A stretch of 64,000 bases of DNA from Climacium dendroides (GCA_950106755.1 OX467083.1:37691029-37755028), one strand, 5' to 3'; counted from the first letter of the stretch, positions 47,620-60,520 are shown. Notes: generated by a model not told the origin, from the letters alone. Program-made: numbers and translations.

Positions 47620-47866
47620 GGCCAGGGTGAACTGACCCCCTCATTGCCCTGTTTTACCCCTAGGAAAAACGCTGTGGAAGTTTTAATTTACAATCATATG
47701 AATTTTTTTGCAAATTATGAATTCATATTTGCAATCAGCGGCCCCAAATTAGCTACGGGTAGTGTAGAAACATAAAAAATCATGGCAAAAAAATAGGGGG
47801 CTTTTTTTCACAATTAACCCTGGTGGGGGCAATGAGGGGGTCAGTTCTCCCTAGCCGTGTGCCTAC
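47610..47866. mobile_element. MITE with ~10-bp target duplication (Mutator-like)
   Basis: The element 47620-47856 begins GGCCAGGGTGAACTGACCCC and ends with its near-complement GGGGTCAGTTCTCCCTAGCC; inverted repeats run about 30 bases. GTGTGACTAC (47610-47619) and GTGTGCCTAC (47857-47866) flank it, matching at 9 of 10. A 9-10 bp duplication with long terminal repeats points to a Mutator-type MITE. It lies 340 bp upstream of the UNC-50 start. Confidence 0.8.
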
Positions 47867-48206
47867 TCCTAATAACTCACTCTGAAGGTGTGAGCAGTCG
47901 GTATTAGTTTTCTTCGTCGACGTAATCGTGTTCTTCTTTTTCGTCTCCTTCACGATTCTCTCACTCACGAACCTGATGGAGTGAGAGAATCGTCCTCACG
48001 GAGCTCTAGCAGCAACAAGAATAAAGCTCCTGACGTTGCCCGTGCACACAGCGGTATCAAGGCTATGGTGTCATCAGTTAGGACCTTCAGTACGTAGCTT
48101 CGTCTGCTAATTGTGTGTGCGATTGCAGTGGCTCTCATTAGGGTTAAGAGCAGTGGCTCGATCGCAGTAGGGTTCGGGGTCCTGCACTACAAGACTGTTG
48201 GACGCA
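47867..48206 (+). promoter_or_regulatory. promoter / 5' UTR region of UNC-50
   Basis: GC-richer sequence directly upstream of the start contains short inverted stretches around GAGAGAATCGT (about 47955 and 47983). No core element is claimed. The Mutator-like MITE at 47620-47856 sits at its upstream edge. Confidence 0.35.
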
Positions 48207-51200
48207 ATGTTGGACACGGTGAATCATCGGGGTCGCTCCTCTAGCGGTGGACACCGAAATCACTCTGCTCTTCCTCAGTACTTGCGCCGAATTGTGAAGG
48301 TACGTGGTGATGGCGCTCTTGCTTGTTTTGGGTCGCGGGGACGATTAGCAGTGTGAGCATCGTCTGCTTGAGCTGAGTGCCCTATCGCGTGCATGAATTT
48401 AGCCGCCGTAATGCAGCTCATCATCGCACATGATGTTTTGAATTTTGAAGGCAGCTCGTGTAATTGGTAATGGCATTGCTTTGATGTTTGGAATTTTGAA
48501 GGGAGATCGTGTAGTTGTTAAGGTAGGGACATCGAAATTCGCCACTTTTGCTTTGGAGCATATTTACTATTATTAGTCTGGTCAAATTCTCTTATGCTCT
48601 AATTGACAAATGAAAGGGGGATTCCAATGCTACAAAAATGCGGTATTTGGATGCTGCATTTGAAAGTTATGAAGTTATGAAGATATATTTGGAGATGATC
48701 TAGAACAGGCACCACCAGTTGATTACTTGTTGAGGTGGTTTTTATTTCTATATGAATCTATCATCTAAGATTTTAGGGTGGCGCTATGCATGGGGTCGGT
48801 GGCAGTTTGGGGTGTCCCTACCTTACATGAATGAAATTGCTTTGCAAAGGCTAGCATGCTGTGGAACTGGACAGTTTAACTCGAGAATCTACCAAATGAT
48901 CTCAAGGGGTTAGGATTGCAAGGTCGCTCCTGTTGATTTGAGACTGTGGTGGGTTCTGGAGGCCATTTAGCATTTAGCACATCCGTTTGGTGGAAGTGGG
49001 TTTGAACAATTCCTTACAACCCAATTTTATTTAGAGATTCAAGAACGTACCTACTGTTGCAATGTGTAAGTAGGTCATCTACTTGAGATGCCTTCGATTG
49101 CTCTTGTGAATTTTGAGGAATATCTCAAGCTTTAGGACCCGTCCCATTTCTTTCATGTGGCTTAATTGTTCGCAACTAAAGAGAGTATACTAGTATGCAA
49201 TTGAATCACTTGACTTAGACTCGTTGCCTGGGTTAGCAGATGGATGCAGACTGGTGAATGGATGAGTTTTTTTTTGACAGTTAGCATGTTATTGGGGATT
49301 GAGAGGACCTCTTATAAAGAATATGCGGACTGATTGGGATTGTGGATGATCACCAGTACCAACAAATGGACATGGAGTATACCTTCTGGCAAATGCTTCA
49401 CCTCTGCACATCACCCAAAGTTGTGTAAGTGCTTTGTTGGTTGTACAGCTTTGAAGATCCTGTAGTCTTCATATGTTTAAGCAGTCAACGTACATGTGAG
49501 ATGATAGCAATCCAAAATTTTGTACTTGATATATCACTGAATTGCACATATGTCTACAGGTACCAGCAAACCAAGTATCACAAACGTACGTGTTAACAAA
49601 ATCCGTGCTCTCAATTTTTCACAAACTTTTTCTCTTCGAGCATTGTGCTTCAAAATCAAAACTTCCCGTCAATCTTGGGTTGTCCGTTGTTGCGAATATA
49701 CTAGCTTGGAGATTAAGGTGTCTATTGAGTCAGTAAAATTTTTTCTGTTATTTTTTTAGATTTTTTCAGTAGAATTGATTGTAGTTGTATCTGCAACCCT
49801 GTGAAGCCCAGGACGGTGTACTATTTAACGGAGCGTTCATCTCTTATCCTAGCTTGCAGTATGGTCATAACTTCAGACAATGTAATTTTAAAGATTCGAA
49901 AGGAGAAACTGAACGCTGCTAGCGTACCTGGATTTGTGTGTGCAGAGACAAAAAATCAGTGGGCACGAGATGATCCAGCTTTTGTGGTTATCTGCAGTTT
50001 TTTATTGGCAGTAGCAGCTTCAGCATTCTGTGCTGCGTATGTTCCATTTTATTTTCTTACTTTACTCATTATTGCTCTGGTTCCACTAAACAAAGTCTTC
50101 TGCTAGTTTTCTCAAATAGTGGTTTGAGTCTTTAAATACGGAGTGCTAGTCTCATATAAGAGGAACATATGGTTGAAGTGCATTGGAACCGAAATATCGA
50201 TCTTGTGTTACGTATTGAAGTTGCTCTTCTTTAAACTTGTTTGAATTCCTTTCTTATGAAGATGATTGATGAACGTCTTATCTACAGTGCCTCTTTTTTT
50301 TTAATCTCAGTTTCTCATTTTTTCTGGATGGGTGATATCGAAGGTGTTCAGAGCTTCATCACTTTCGATTTCTAAGATTGTTAAGAGTGGACAAGAGCCC
50401 GTTATTCAGACATCTGTTTTGCAGCTATAAGTGTGAATCATCTGTCTACCTTTATCCTCAGGCAATGTAATTCTTCCTAATGCAGGTATGGACACAGCGC
50501 AGTGCAAGCAATCTTTACGGTCGCATCCGTGGTCGTCATGCATTTTTTATTGGCTGGAATATCCTTGGCCTCTATCTTCTGGTGAGCTTTTGTCAATTTA
50601 TCAGAAGTTCCATTAATGTTTTCTGCTACTTTAGTCATGGTATATGTCTACCCATGGAATAAAGTAGTTGAAGCATATAGTCTTCATGATGTTAGAAAGT
50701 TCTTGCACTTCTACTTGCCCAGTCCCTACACAGTTAGTGCATCTATGAGAGGACGGGGCCTGGAGGTTTTTGTCGATGTTGTGTTAAATTTGATTGCTAT
50801 GGGATAGCAAAGCTTTTTAGAATGCAGACCAGAGGTTCATCACCTTGTGAATTTTAATTTGATGTCTAGCTTTCTCATTCATCGTTCATGACTCAATTTC
50901 ATATAACTTACTCTACTGATGCATGATCGCAGGTTCCTGTCGAATCACTATCTTCGGGAAGAGATTGCTGTACATACACATGTCGTGGAGCAACGCGTTG
51001 AATGGTGAGTTGCATGGATCTATTGTCACGAGTTGGTCCAATTCTTCATTTTTTGTCTTCTTGTACTTAAGCTGATGCCAAACCTTTAGTTTGCAAACAC
51101 ATTTGCAAGTAGGATGCTTTCGCCGTACATGTTATATATCACTTTGGAGAGCATTTTTAGTTTTGTTTAAGAGGCTTATGTATCTGCTCAGGGGAACAAC

Positions 51201-52305
51201 TCTGAAGTGACAACATGGGTTTTGAATCTGACTTCCATGTATGTATCATGTTTGTTTGCGCAGGTTATATGCATTTGACGTCCATTGCAATTCGTACTTC
51301 CCGATTTTTGTGGTTCTTTATGGTACTGTCTTTGTAATTAACCTTCTTCTCTATTACTTGTCTACTTGTGTTTTTTACAGTGCTTGAAATGAATGCTATA
51401 TTGATGTGGTGTCTTCTACGTCAGTGCAAACGATTTAGTAACTGAATGTATACAGCTACGCATGCCTGTCTATACCATTTCAGTTTTGCTGTTCACACTC
51501 ATCATACTCAGCACACTTAATGAAGCCGCATGAAGTCAATATATTCTCCAGTGTTTATAACTTGATTATGATTGCTGTTTTTGGGTTTTATTATGCAGTG
51601 TTGCAGTACTTCCTTTCGCCTCTCCTCCTGACACATGGGTTTTTTTCGACTCTGCTGTCGAATATGCTATACTTTGTTGCGCTTTCCTACTACCATTATC
51701 TCAACTTTCTCGGCTATGACGGTAAATCCTCATCTTTGTGGTCATATTTTGGATGTTTCTTTTTTGCCTTCCTTGCAAGGATAATTTGATATGTTGACTC
51801 TCACTAATTGTACAGCTATCTGGTGATAACTGTCTTACATTGTTGGTTGACACTCTGGTTGCAGTGCTGCCTTTTCTGGAAAGAACCACATTTTTCTTGT
51901 ACCCTATTTGCGTACTGGTCATCCTATTTCCGATCTGTGAGTACTTTGCCTTCTTTCCTGACCTAAGGAAGTGCGTTCCTGGTTGCTCTTTGAATTGTTT
52001 AGGGTTCAATTGTGATTGGCAGGCATACGTTATTGGATTTCGTTTAGATGAAATAAGTTGTGTATTTGTCAATTCTAAGTTTCACCTCACGTCAATCTGA
52101 GTTTCACGTCGGCAAATTAATGAAGGGTTGTTGCACTGATGGATCCTTGGATTTGGCGCTTTATTATTATTCCAGCATGTTGTCATGAGTACTTTTAATG
52201 GGCACGTTGTGGTTCTTACCGATTCAAGATTGTTGCCCATGTGGTGCAGCTCTTTTAACAGGATTCAATCCCACCAGATTTGTTGTGAGCTTGTATTTTG
52301 GATGA
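48207..52305 (+). CDS. UNC50: UNC-50 family Golgi membrane protein (ten exons)
   Basis: Exons: 48207-48299, 49357-49424, 49560-49585, 49946-50036, 50486-50581, 50933-51004, 51264-51322, 51599-51721, 51865-51936, 52250-52305. All borders are GT-AG and phases agree, giving 251 codons plus TGA, the usual length of plant UNC-50. Diagnostic stretches: QQMDMEYTFWQMLHLCTSPK (exon 2), QTKNQWARDDPAF (exons 3-4), VEQRVEWLYAFDVHCNSYFP (exons 6-7), YYHYLNFLGYDVLPFLERTT (exons 8-9) and TGFNPTRF (exon 10). UNC-50 proteins are multi-pass proteins of the Golgi; in animals and yeast they act in membrane-protein and Arf-GEF trafficking. The plant role is inferred. The 26-bp exon 3 is unusually small. Exon 10 and part of intron 9 lie in the right duplication arm. 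Confidence 0.93.
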
Positions 52306-53005
52306 CTTTGTATTACTTTCCTGGGATAAGTGAGTGCAACATCCTCAGGTGCAGAAAAATTTCGACGGCAAAGCATGAATTGCAAAAGACCACAAGCAGC
52401 CAGTCATGAGCCTATCTGATAGCTGTATCCGACCGTTTGAGTCTATTGTGCATGACTATCTAATCGATTGTAGAGTAAAATCATAAATCATTTTTCTGGT
52501 GGTTCCAACAGAGTCCTGCTTGCATTCACGTATTAACCACATCAGGTGTATCTGCAAACTGGTATGCAAGCATTGTTTGAGCCAGTGAATATGGCTCATC
52601 TACGGATTGGAGATGACCATCACGATGTGCTATCATTTCTACATAGAAGGTGTCGTAGGCTGGGCTCTAAAGGGTTCATTTTTAGCTGTGATATTGGCAT
52701 AGCAGCAGTGAGGGTTGTTGCCCCATTAGAGACAACAAATCGTGTAAGACATCATGCCTGAGTTGAACACAAGTTGTGTGTCCTGATGCCAAAGATGTTG
52801 TACATTCATCCAATTGAGTTCAACAGTTCACTAAAATTGATGAGCACTGTCCAAATGGAAGTTCGGTTTCAAGCAATTCATGGCCAAAGTCAGCAAATCC
52901 AACCCATTATTCTCTATTGATTGCAGTGCTTGTTTGAGAATTATTTGTTGCTGCTTTGTTTTGGATTTCCTTTCACGTACGAGTATCTAATCTTTTTTCA
53001 AGAAC

Positions 53006-55312
53006 TCATTTTCTGGGTCTGTAGATCGAGGAATGCAGCGAGGTGGAGTTGAATGTGGATTTCGGAACTTCTTCAAGCCAGGGAGTGGTCCTTGCGGGCA
53101 ACATAATCTCCGGTTGCGAATTCAGAGTCCACCTGCCATTCAATTGAATTTCAACAAGATTTCTTAGCATTCTAGAGTACTCCAGAACAAGATTTCATAA
53201 CATTCTAGAGAAAATGTTGACCGGACACCCTTTTCACTGTAGGTGTCTTCTGGTTGGCAGTAATTACAATTGTCTACACTAGTCAGCTGAGTACTAACCA
53301 TTTCTTGGTTGAACTCAAAACGTAAAAGGATCGGTGCCTAATCAAGAAGATGTCAGGATTGGACGATCTTGGACCTCGATTCTTCCTTGCATTAGCAGTG
53401 GGTCAAGAATTTGATTTCTGTCCTTCGCAACTCGAAAGCCAGACAAGAAACCTCACCTCAAAGGGAATTTGCAGTCGGGGCGACCTTCCATTCGGATCCA
53501 CCAATGTCGCACCTGGTTGCGTCCCCAGTCTGGGAACAGTTCTTCCGCCTGAGACTCGTCCTTGAAGATGGACCTGAAGTCGAGGTACACGCCCTCTTGC
53601 AATCGAGTCCAAACCTTCCAGTCTTGTAGCCAATGTGATCGGTCTGAAGCCCAGACTGCTCGCGCATTCAATACAAACCCTGCCCACTGCAACTTATTGT
53701 CGAGCAGTGCGGATCCCTTCCCGGAGTCCCAATCTAAAGGGAGAGGCCTATGAGCGTGCCAACCATCTTGGGCAAGGGTTTGGACTTGCAAGTCAATCTT
53801 GGGAGCGACTTGACCCTTGTGGACAATTCCAAGTAAGAGGCTGCCTCTCCTCTTCCTTTTCCTTTTGGGGTTGTTGCTGCTACCCCCTTGATATCCAGCG
53901 TACCCCAGTATGCCCATCGGAACGACCCCCACCCAATTCACCTTCTGGACTACGTCAAAGAATTTCAAGCTGTTGACATTGCTGTCATCGGCAAACACGA
54001 TCACACCCTCCAGCTTCTTCTCCCTCACAAATCTGCATGCCATGACGTGTTGGATCGAATGTGAAAAAAGCTGGATCACATGAAGATGTTGATCGCAATT
54101 GGTTAAGCCTCTTCAGTTGGAAGAACTGGATGAATAATTTCACCAAACTGATTGAGCACCTGACTCTGGGTTTTATTACCTCAAGCCTTCCACTCGTAAG
54201 TGAGACTCCAAAATCCAACGGGCTTCGAAGGCCACGGGCATAGGTCTTGGGTACCCTAAGTGAACCACCTGGTGCACTCGCGCTTGAGCAAGAAGCTCAG
54301 CTGTGCCGTTTGAAACTCCCGCCGCCTCAATGACAATCCACGTCACTGGCCTTCGAACAAGTGACAATGTGTGCATCAAGCCTGCCAATTCATAAACATT
54401 TCCGTCACAAGTCATCCCCCTTTGGCAGAGAATGAAGGCCATATGTGTCTAATTGTCAGTCTCGGACTAATGTGCAAGTCTCTCTATTGAAGTCTCTTTC
54501 TCGAATGTCATATTGTGCTCGTGCAAAGTCTATGCAAATCTCCTACTGTAATATCACATTTTGCAATTGTCCAAATGTGCAAATGCCTCTCGGACGTCAT
54601 GTCATGCCATCATGTGCACGCCTCTCTCTATGCAAGTCTCTCTCTAGAAAACCATCCTGTAAACCATCCTGTATATTATCTATGTAGCAAATGAGGCGAT
54701 TTAAAGCCACAGCACAGTACCTGTCAAATGCAATGCTTGGAACATACGTGAAAATGTGGGAGTGATGGCAATGATGGGCATCCAGTCTCGAACGCCATGC
54801 AACAGCTCTTGCTCGTGCTGGACTTTGGCAATCAAGGAATAGGCTTTCATCGTGTCTGAGGGGTCTGGATGGGGCCATTTTCGAATCAAGATTTGGTGGC
54901 GGCCAACTTGAACCCCGGCAGGAAGATCTACATGTGTGACATTCCCAGCAACCGGTGCAGCTGGGAGCCTCGTGTCTGGATGGGGCAACCTCTTCTCATC
55001 CCCTGCTGTCTGGTGAACCAGCAATGCATTTGAGAATACTGGGTTCAGATTGTGACCATCACCAATTGCAGCTGCGGTACTCCATCTGTGCTGAAAGTGT
55101 TCGGAATGGCGATTGAATTGAAGTACCACGAAGGAGGTTTGCTGAGAAACTCGGAAGCCAAGGACAACACTTGCAACGCAGAAGACGGTTCGCAGGAAAA
55201 GCCTAGTGGCCAAAGTAGCGTAGCTGAAGCTGTGAATGCAAGCAGCTGCAGTGTGTATCTGTTGCGGAGGTACCGTACATGGTGTTACGATTCGAAGGCT
55301 GGCTGTCTTCAT
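53006..55312 (-). CDS. GT43 glycosyltransferase, IRX14-like (copy B)
   Basis: Exons on the minus strand are 55312-54721, 54381-54180, 54032-53457 and 53132-53006. They give 498 codons plus TGA, the same total as copy A because one extra codon near the N-terminus (PPQQIHT) offsets one lost in exon 4 (EEVP against EEVVP). The DDSN site, anchor and C-terminal LPAR-TPW are kept. Differences from copy A are few: for example GMTCDG/GMTSDG, DSNVNS/DSNGYS, FVLNAR/FVMNAR, NPVFSNALLVHQTAGDEK in the stem. All splice sites are intact, so both copies look functional. The gene faces copy A across UNC-50 and could be transcribed towards the UNC-50 3' end, about 700 bp away. Confidence 0.9.
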
Positions 55313-56924
55313 TTTTCGCTCCTACATTCTGCACCGAACGCCAACTCCAACAGTAAATACTCAACAACCAGGAGGTCAGTACAAGACTACATAGCCAAAC
55401 AACCGCGTGCTGTGTTTTACATTCATGACCCCATTACATACTTGAGAGTTTTCCCTTCCATTACTAGTTGTGCGAAGCCAAAAATTTCGTCACCCCTCCT
55501 ATCGCTGACACAGAATCAAACCTCTATTGTTTTAGATGTCTCTAAACAGTAAATGATTTGTTTCTGCCAGTTGCAGTACATACTAGCTAAACTCTGACAG
55601 GGTCATCACACAAGAGAAGGTGAGGAGTCATTCACCAGGATATTTGACAACCGATTCGGAGGAGAGCCATGCACACACGCGTATGGAGCTCATGCTGTTC
55701 CTCAAGTTTGCTTGGCATCCGCTACTAACAGAGCCCAAATTCAAATTCGGTAGCCAAAGGGCACGACGTGCTTGACTATTAAGTACTGCTTATTCAAAGG
55801 AGACGCCATCGGTCAGTCAAGAAACGTGCCAGTCAACATGCATTAAATCGCAGTGAGTTAGATAGTTCAACTGCATAATGTGACACTTCGTATGACAGAT
55901 ATTATGTTCTCCAACTGGACACTTGAGCAACTAAGTTACGGTGAGCTAAATCTCTTCAGGTGAAAGTATTATGTGTCGCCCTAACATACAGTTTAGTGCG
56001 TAAAATTGTGACATTCATGTGCACAAAGCTCTACCTTAGAAATTAGGACCGGTTGAGATTTACGTTTCAGACCAAGTGTCAAAGTCTTGATATTCTACGG
56101 ATTTCACGAAATTTTTGTTATCTTCCTTGTGGCTTTCCAAATGATTAATTTCAACTTTTACAGATATAAAAGTGACCTCATCCAACCATTGGGAAATCAA
56201 TCAGACTCCTGCAAACGATATCGCATGTAGAGTAGCCTCAATATCAAAAAAATTCTGAAAGTTGGATTGATCTCTGGACTTGTTTTGCAACATCTTTCAG
56301 ACTTCCTGTTCAGATCCTCCATTGTAGCAGGGACCCGACCCGTGACCGAGAAAAAGTCCAAGGTACAGTACAATCGTGCCAATTGGGTTTCTATGTCGTA
56401 TGAAGATGAAGCAGGGCGGCGTCCATGTCTACTTCAATTCTTCCCATATTCCACTTCGCATCAGCTTATGCAATCCATTACGCAGTGCTCCGTAGAATGG
56501 TAGGAGGGAGAATCTGCTGCAAAATTCTAGTAGAATTCTAGTTGAACGAGGAGCATAATCTAGCTAGAGGAATGGGTACTGGTATGAAATGCATTTTCTT
56601 TGTACGGTAGTACTGTGTAGCAAACCCCTTCACCTGGAGAAATCCTTTAATTATTCAAAGCTCGACTGTACTATAATTATCCAATTTCTAGGCTAACAGA
56701 TTCCAAAGTTTCTTAACCAATGCAAATTAAATTCCCCAAACTTCCAAGAACACAAATTCAAGAAATCTTGAAATGAGGAGCAAGTGAGCTATGGGGTTGA
56801 TCACCATTTACACGATCGAGGTGTATCCCCCACATCCCCTAATTTCCTCGTCGCGAGGCTGAAATCTCAAGTTCCACTCCACAATCCATAACCAACAACA
56901 AAGCGTACAGTCACCAGACTAACC

Positions 56925-57047
56925 TGCCTACGTAAGTTTTCAAGCTGCCTCCCTGAACCGATAACGTAACTCTCTGCACGGATCTGTGGAATCCATTCCA
57001 TCACCAGTTCCACGCCCTCCAGAACTTGCAGCACTTCATCGATCAAC
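56925..57047 (-). other. exon-like fragment upstream of GT43 copy B
   Basis: Counterpart of 40104-40229: acceptor GGTTTCCTCAG, frame LIDEVLQVLEGVELVMEWIP, IRAESYVIGSGRQLENLRRQ, then donor GTTAGT. It has three bases fewer than the left copy in the middle and stays in frame. Family not recognised. Confidence 0.3.
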
Positions 57048-57114
57048 TGAGGAAACCAAATAAACAGAGTGACCACGAAATTGCACATACATATTTCTAC
57101 ACTGAGTTTCTGCT

Positions 57115-57535
57115 TAGCTAGCTCGTGCATCGCCTATCCAACATACAGAAGAGAGGAATTGAAGCAGCAGCTGTACTGTACGTAAAAGGGGCTTGGCATC
57201 TGAGTGCTTGAGTTTCAATTGAAAGAAGAGAATGGAATCAGGTGGTTTTAAGCATAACATGTCATCCCGAAGCCGCTAACTATCTTGGCCACTGACTGGC
57301 ATGACTCACACAGGATGCATGCAAACCCTCCAAGGACGGGCCTAACTTAAGAGGTTCCTATTTCCCAAACCTTGAAGCCAAGTTCCTCTCTCTGTCAATG
57401 CTCTCATTCTGCAACTCTGTATGAATAGATGAATAAAATAAAATAAAATAAAATCGATTATTTCTCAGAGATGTGATATATGACATGACTTCTACAAGTT
57501 GTAAGAATTTCAGGTGCTTTTTGTGACAATTTGAA
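57115..57535. other. right-arm-only block
   Basis: No match in the left arm near 40045. It includes an (AAAAT)n-like stretch at about 57434-57453 and no gene. Confidence 0.45.
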
Positions 57536-58040
57536 TTTATTGTGAATTTGTTTTTAGTAAAAAGTGCAAGAAAAAACTCCTACCAAATACAAATTAATTA
57601 TGCTTAAAAAAAACTGAACTTTTTTTTTCTGCATAGGTGTATATTAACCTGGAAATTCCTTCTAATGTTTTTGCTCTTTGCAATAGAAACAATAATTTTG
57701 AGTGTTCTTTGATGGATAAAAGGCCTTGGGACTTTAGGGGTTAAAGTGAAGAAAGCCATGGTGCGAATTTTTTACGATGTCATTCTAAAATTAGAAAACC
57801 AAACCCCTGTATGATAATAGGGTGAAAGTTCAAACTACAAATTCGTAGTGTCTCAAATTTTTGAATTGGACTAAAAACTGGAGTTGATGAGGTTCGTTTC
57901 AACAGTTGGCCAAAAACATCACCTTTGTATTCAAAGTACTGAGCACAAATTGTCAAAATTGCTAAAATACACAACTCAGTGATCCATGAATTGAAGCACC
58001 TTACTCCACGCGGCTTTTTTTTCTCAGGTAGTCTCTCAAG

Positions 58041-58232
58041 TTAACAATTGAAAGTGAGGCAAGACTCTGGAGGAATCGCTATTGGAGAAAGATTGCAAGT
58101 AGGTGCACTTATTTTGAGGACTTTGAACTCAGTTTCAAGATTGGTGATCTTGTACTCTCTTTGCAAACTTTTGGACACTTGAAAGGCGTCTCCCATTGCA
58201 AAGGTTGGTGATCTGACTTGTTCTAGTCCCAT
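58041..58232 (-). other. 63-codon frame shared by both arms (right copy)
   Basis: See 38091-38282. The right copy reads SLQREYKITNLETEFKVLK against SLQGEYKITNLETKFKILK in the left. Confidence 0.3.
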
Positions 58233-58442
58233 TCTTCAAGGCAAAATTCACAACAAGTGTTTATTGGACTTTTGTTCCATTGCCATTTGGGGGACATTGG
58301 AATGACTCAACATGGCCTAAAAGTGTTTGATGGATAACAAAGAATCTTTCTACTTAGTGTATGTAAGATAGAAGTGTAGATGTTCATCCTTGGAATTTAG
58401 TGTGGAAAAGGGAGGTCTTGTATAATAGTTTAACCTCCAATG

Positions 58443-60520
58443 AGTGCTCGTGGGTTTTATTAAACAAATGATTTGCACAGTATCCAAGAAGAGGATTTCC
58501 ATGAGGACTAGCCCACCATTCGTGATGGTTAACCCCTAAAATCCCTATGTCCCTATGAAGGACAAAATGGATTTCCAATAGGCCCCTATAATCTCAGTTT
58601 TTACTGAATTTTTTTAAAACTTTCTCATAAGATGGAAAAACTTATGAGCTTTCTAGGAATATAAATTTTATTTCAATCGGTGCCTAGGAGCAAAAGTTAG
58701 GTCACAATAACCTCAAAATGGGGGAGATTGGGTAGCAAAAAAAATCCATAGAAAATTGAAATAAAAATTTCAATATTTTTTTTTTGTAGATTATATTTTT
58801 TCTAAATGGGAAGCTTTGATTCATTCCATTTGGATTAGTGATGTGAAAGTTATGGAGCTTCTTGTTTTGCAGGCAATCATAGTAACTTCTTTAAAAAAAA
58901 CTTTTTTCTTTCATTTTGAATGCTAATATCTTTCAATCTATAAGGTCAAAAATCATGATTTCAATTACATTATGGTATAAACCAAAGTTACTAAACACAA
59001 AGTTCTTATTGTAATAAAATATTGAATTTCAATATTTTTTTTCAAATTCTCCAATTGGAGTATAGACTAAAGTTGGTAAATTTTATTTTATCAATTGGGT
59101 TCAAATTCAAAAAATATCATTTTAATGACTAAAATTCACATCAAGAATAAATTCCAAGAAATTGCTAAAATACTTGGATTAAGCATCTTCTTCACTAGAA
59201 ATGAGTTAATAATATTATAATGAGGGAATATATAGTTACTACTAATCATTGAAAAATGTATTGAAGCAACTTCCTCCCAAAAAATTGGACAAAAAATTGT
59301 TAATTTCCATCCTACAAAATTCCTTGAAGTCATTCAAAGGATACAAAATGTTCTGCTAATGTTTCAAGGTTAACAACATTCAATTGTCTTGCAACAACAT
59401 TTACCAATGTAAAACATCAATCAAGGTCCCACTAAAGAGGAACAACAAGATTAAGAAATTGAGGAGACAATTTTTGGTACCATGTAAGTTGTCACTTCAA
59501 AAAATAGAACAAATGAAAGAGATTAAAGATATATATCCACTAAGATATTGTAAGATCAATGTTTCAATTGATTTAACCTTGAAATAGTAAATCCAATCTT
59601 AAGGGCTTGTTTTTCTAATACAATGTTTATGAAAACTTCTCTAATACTCAACTACATGTGAATTTCTTGATATCATTATTTTTGTCTTTATGAGATGCAA
59701 TTATCAATTTAAGTCTTGGATTTTGAATCACAATTTAGACTTATAATTTCTCTATTAGAAAGTTGGATAAGTTTTTGGTATAATAGCTTTGAAGTTGCCC
59801 ATGGCCTTGAAGAAGGTAGTAGCTCATTATTGATTGGTTGTTTGAACAAACTACATGATGCCCATATAGAAAAGGTTTTGAAATCCAAATTTGGATAGCC
59901 TTCCAAAGATCTCAAATGTCTTTTTTAAATTAAGCAACTAATTACTTGAGTTTAGTTGCTACATATAAATCAATCAATTAACAAAAGTTCAACCCCACAA
60001 TGCAATTAACAAGTTGAAGTCCAAGTCACATAGAACTTGGCAACTACTTACCTTCAATTGAACATTCAATGTATAAGCTGTTGCAAAATATAATGTTAAT
60101 TTTGCCTATTCAACAAAATCCCAAGACAATATATTTAGGAATTATTTCCTAGGGAAAGGTTAATAAGTCTAAAATGGATACTTATCTATGTTGTTTAGGG
60201 TTTGTTTTATGAAAAAAAACCAAGAAAACACTTTTAATGTTAATTTTTCACAATTCAATTTCCAATGCTAAATATAAGACTCAATGTATGACATCACAAT
60301 CCTATTTAGTATGTGGCTCATGTCAAATTTCAAGTCAATTCATGAAGGGATTGTCAATTTGTCTTAATGCATGCTCTAGGCACTTGGTGATTGATTTTAT
60401 ATATATAATTTGATTATATTTATTAGTGAAACCTCTTTTGGTTCTCTCCTATCTAACCAATAATATCTTTATTAATTAATTTATAATTTTTATTATGTAA
60501 AAAAAAATTCATATTCCTAT
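58443..60520. other. ~2.1-kb AT-rich insertion in the right arm
   Basis: The left arm carries only about 90 unrelated bases at this point. The block contains TTAACCCCTAAAATCCC (58529) and the dispersed phrase near 58818, so it is probably a repeat element or nest. No coding region is recognised. Confidence 0.55.
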
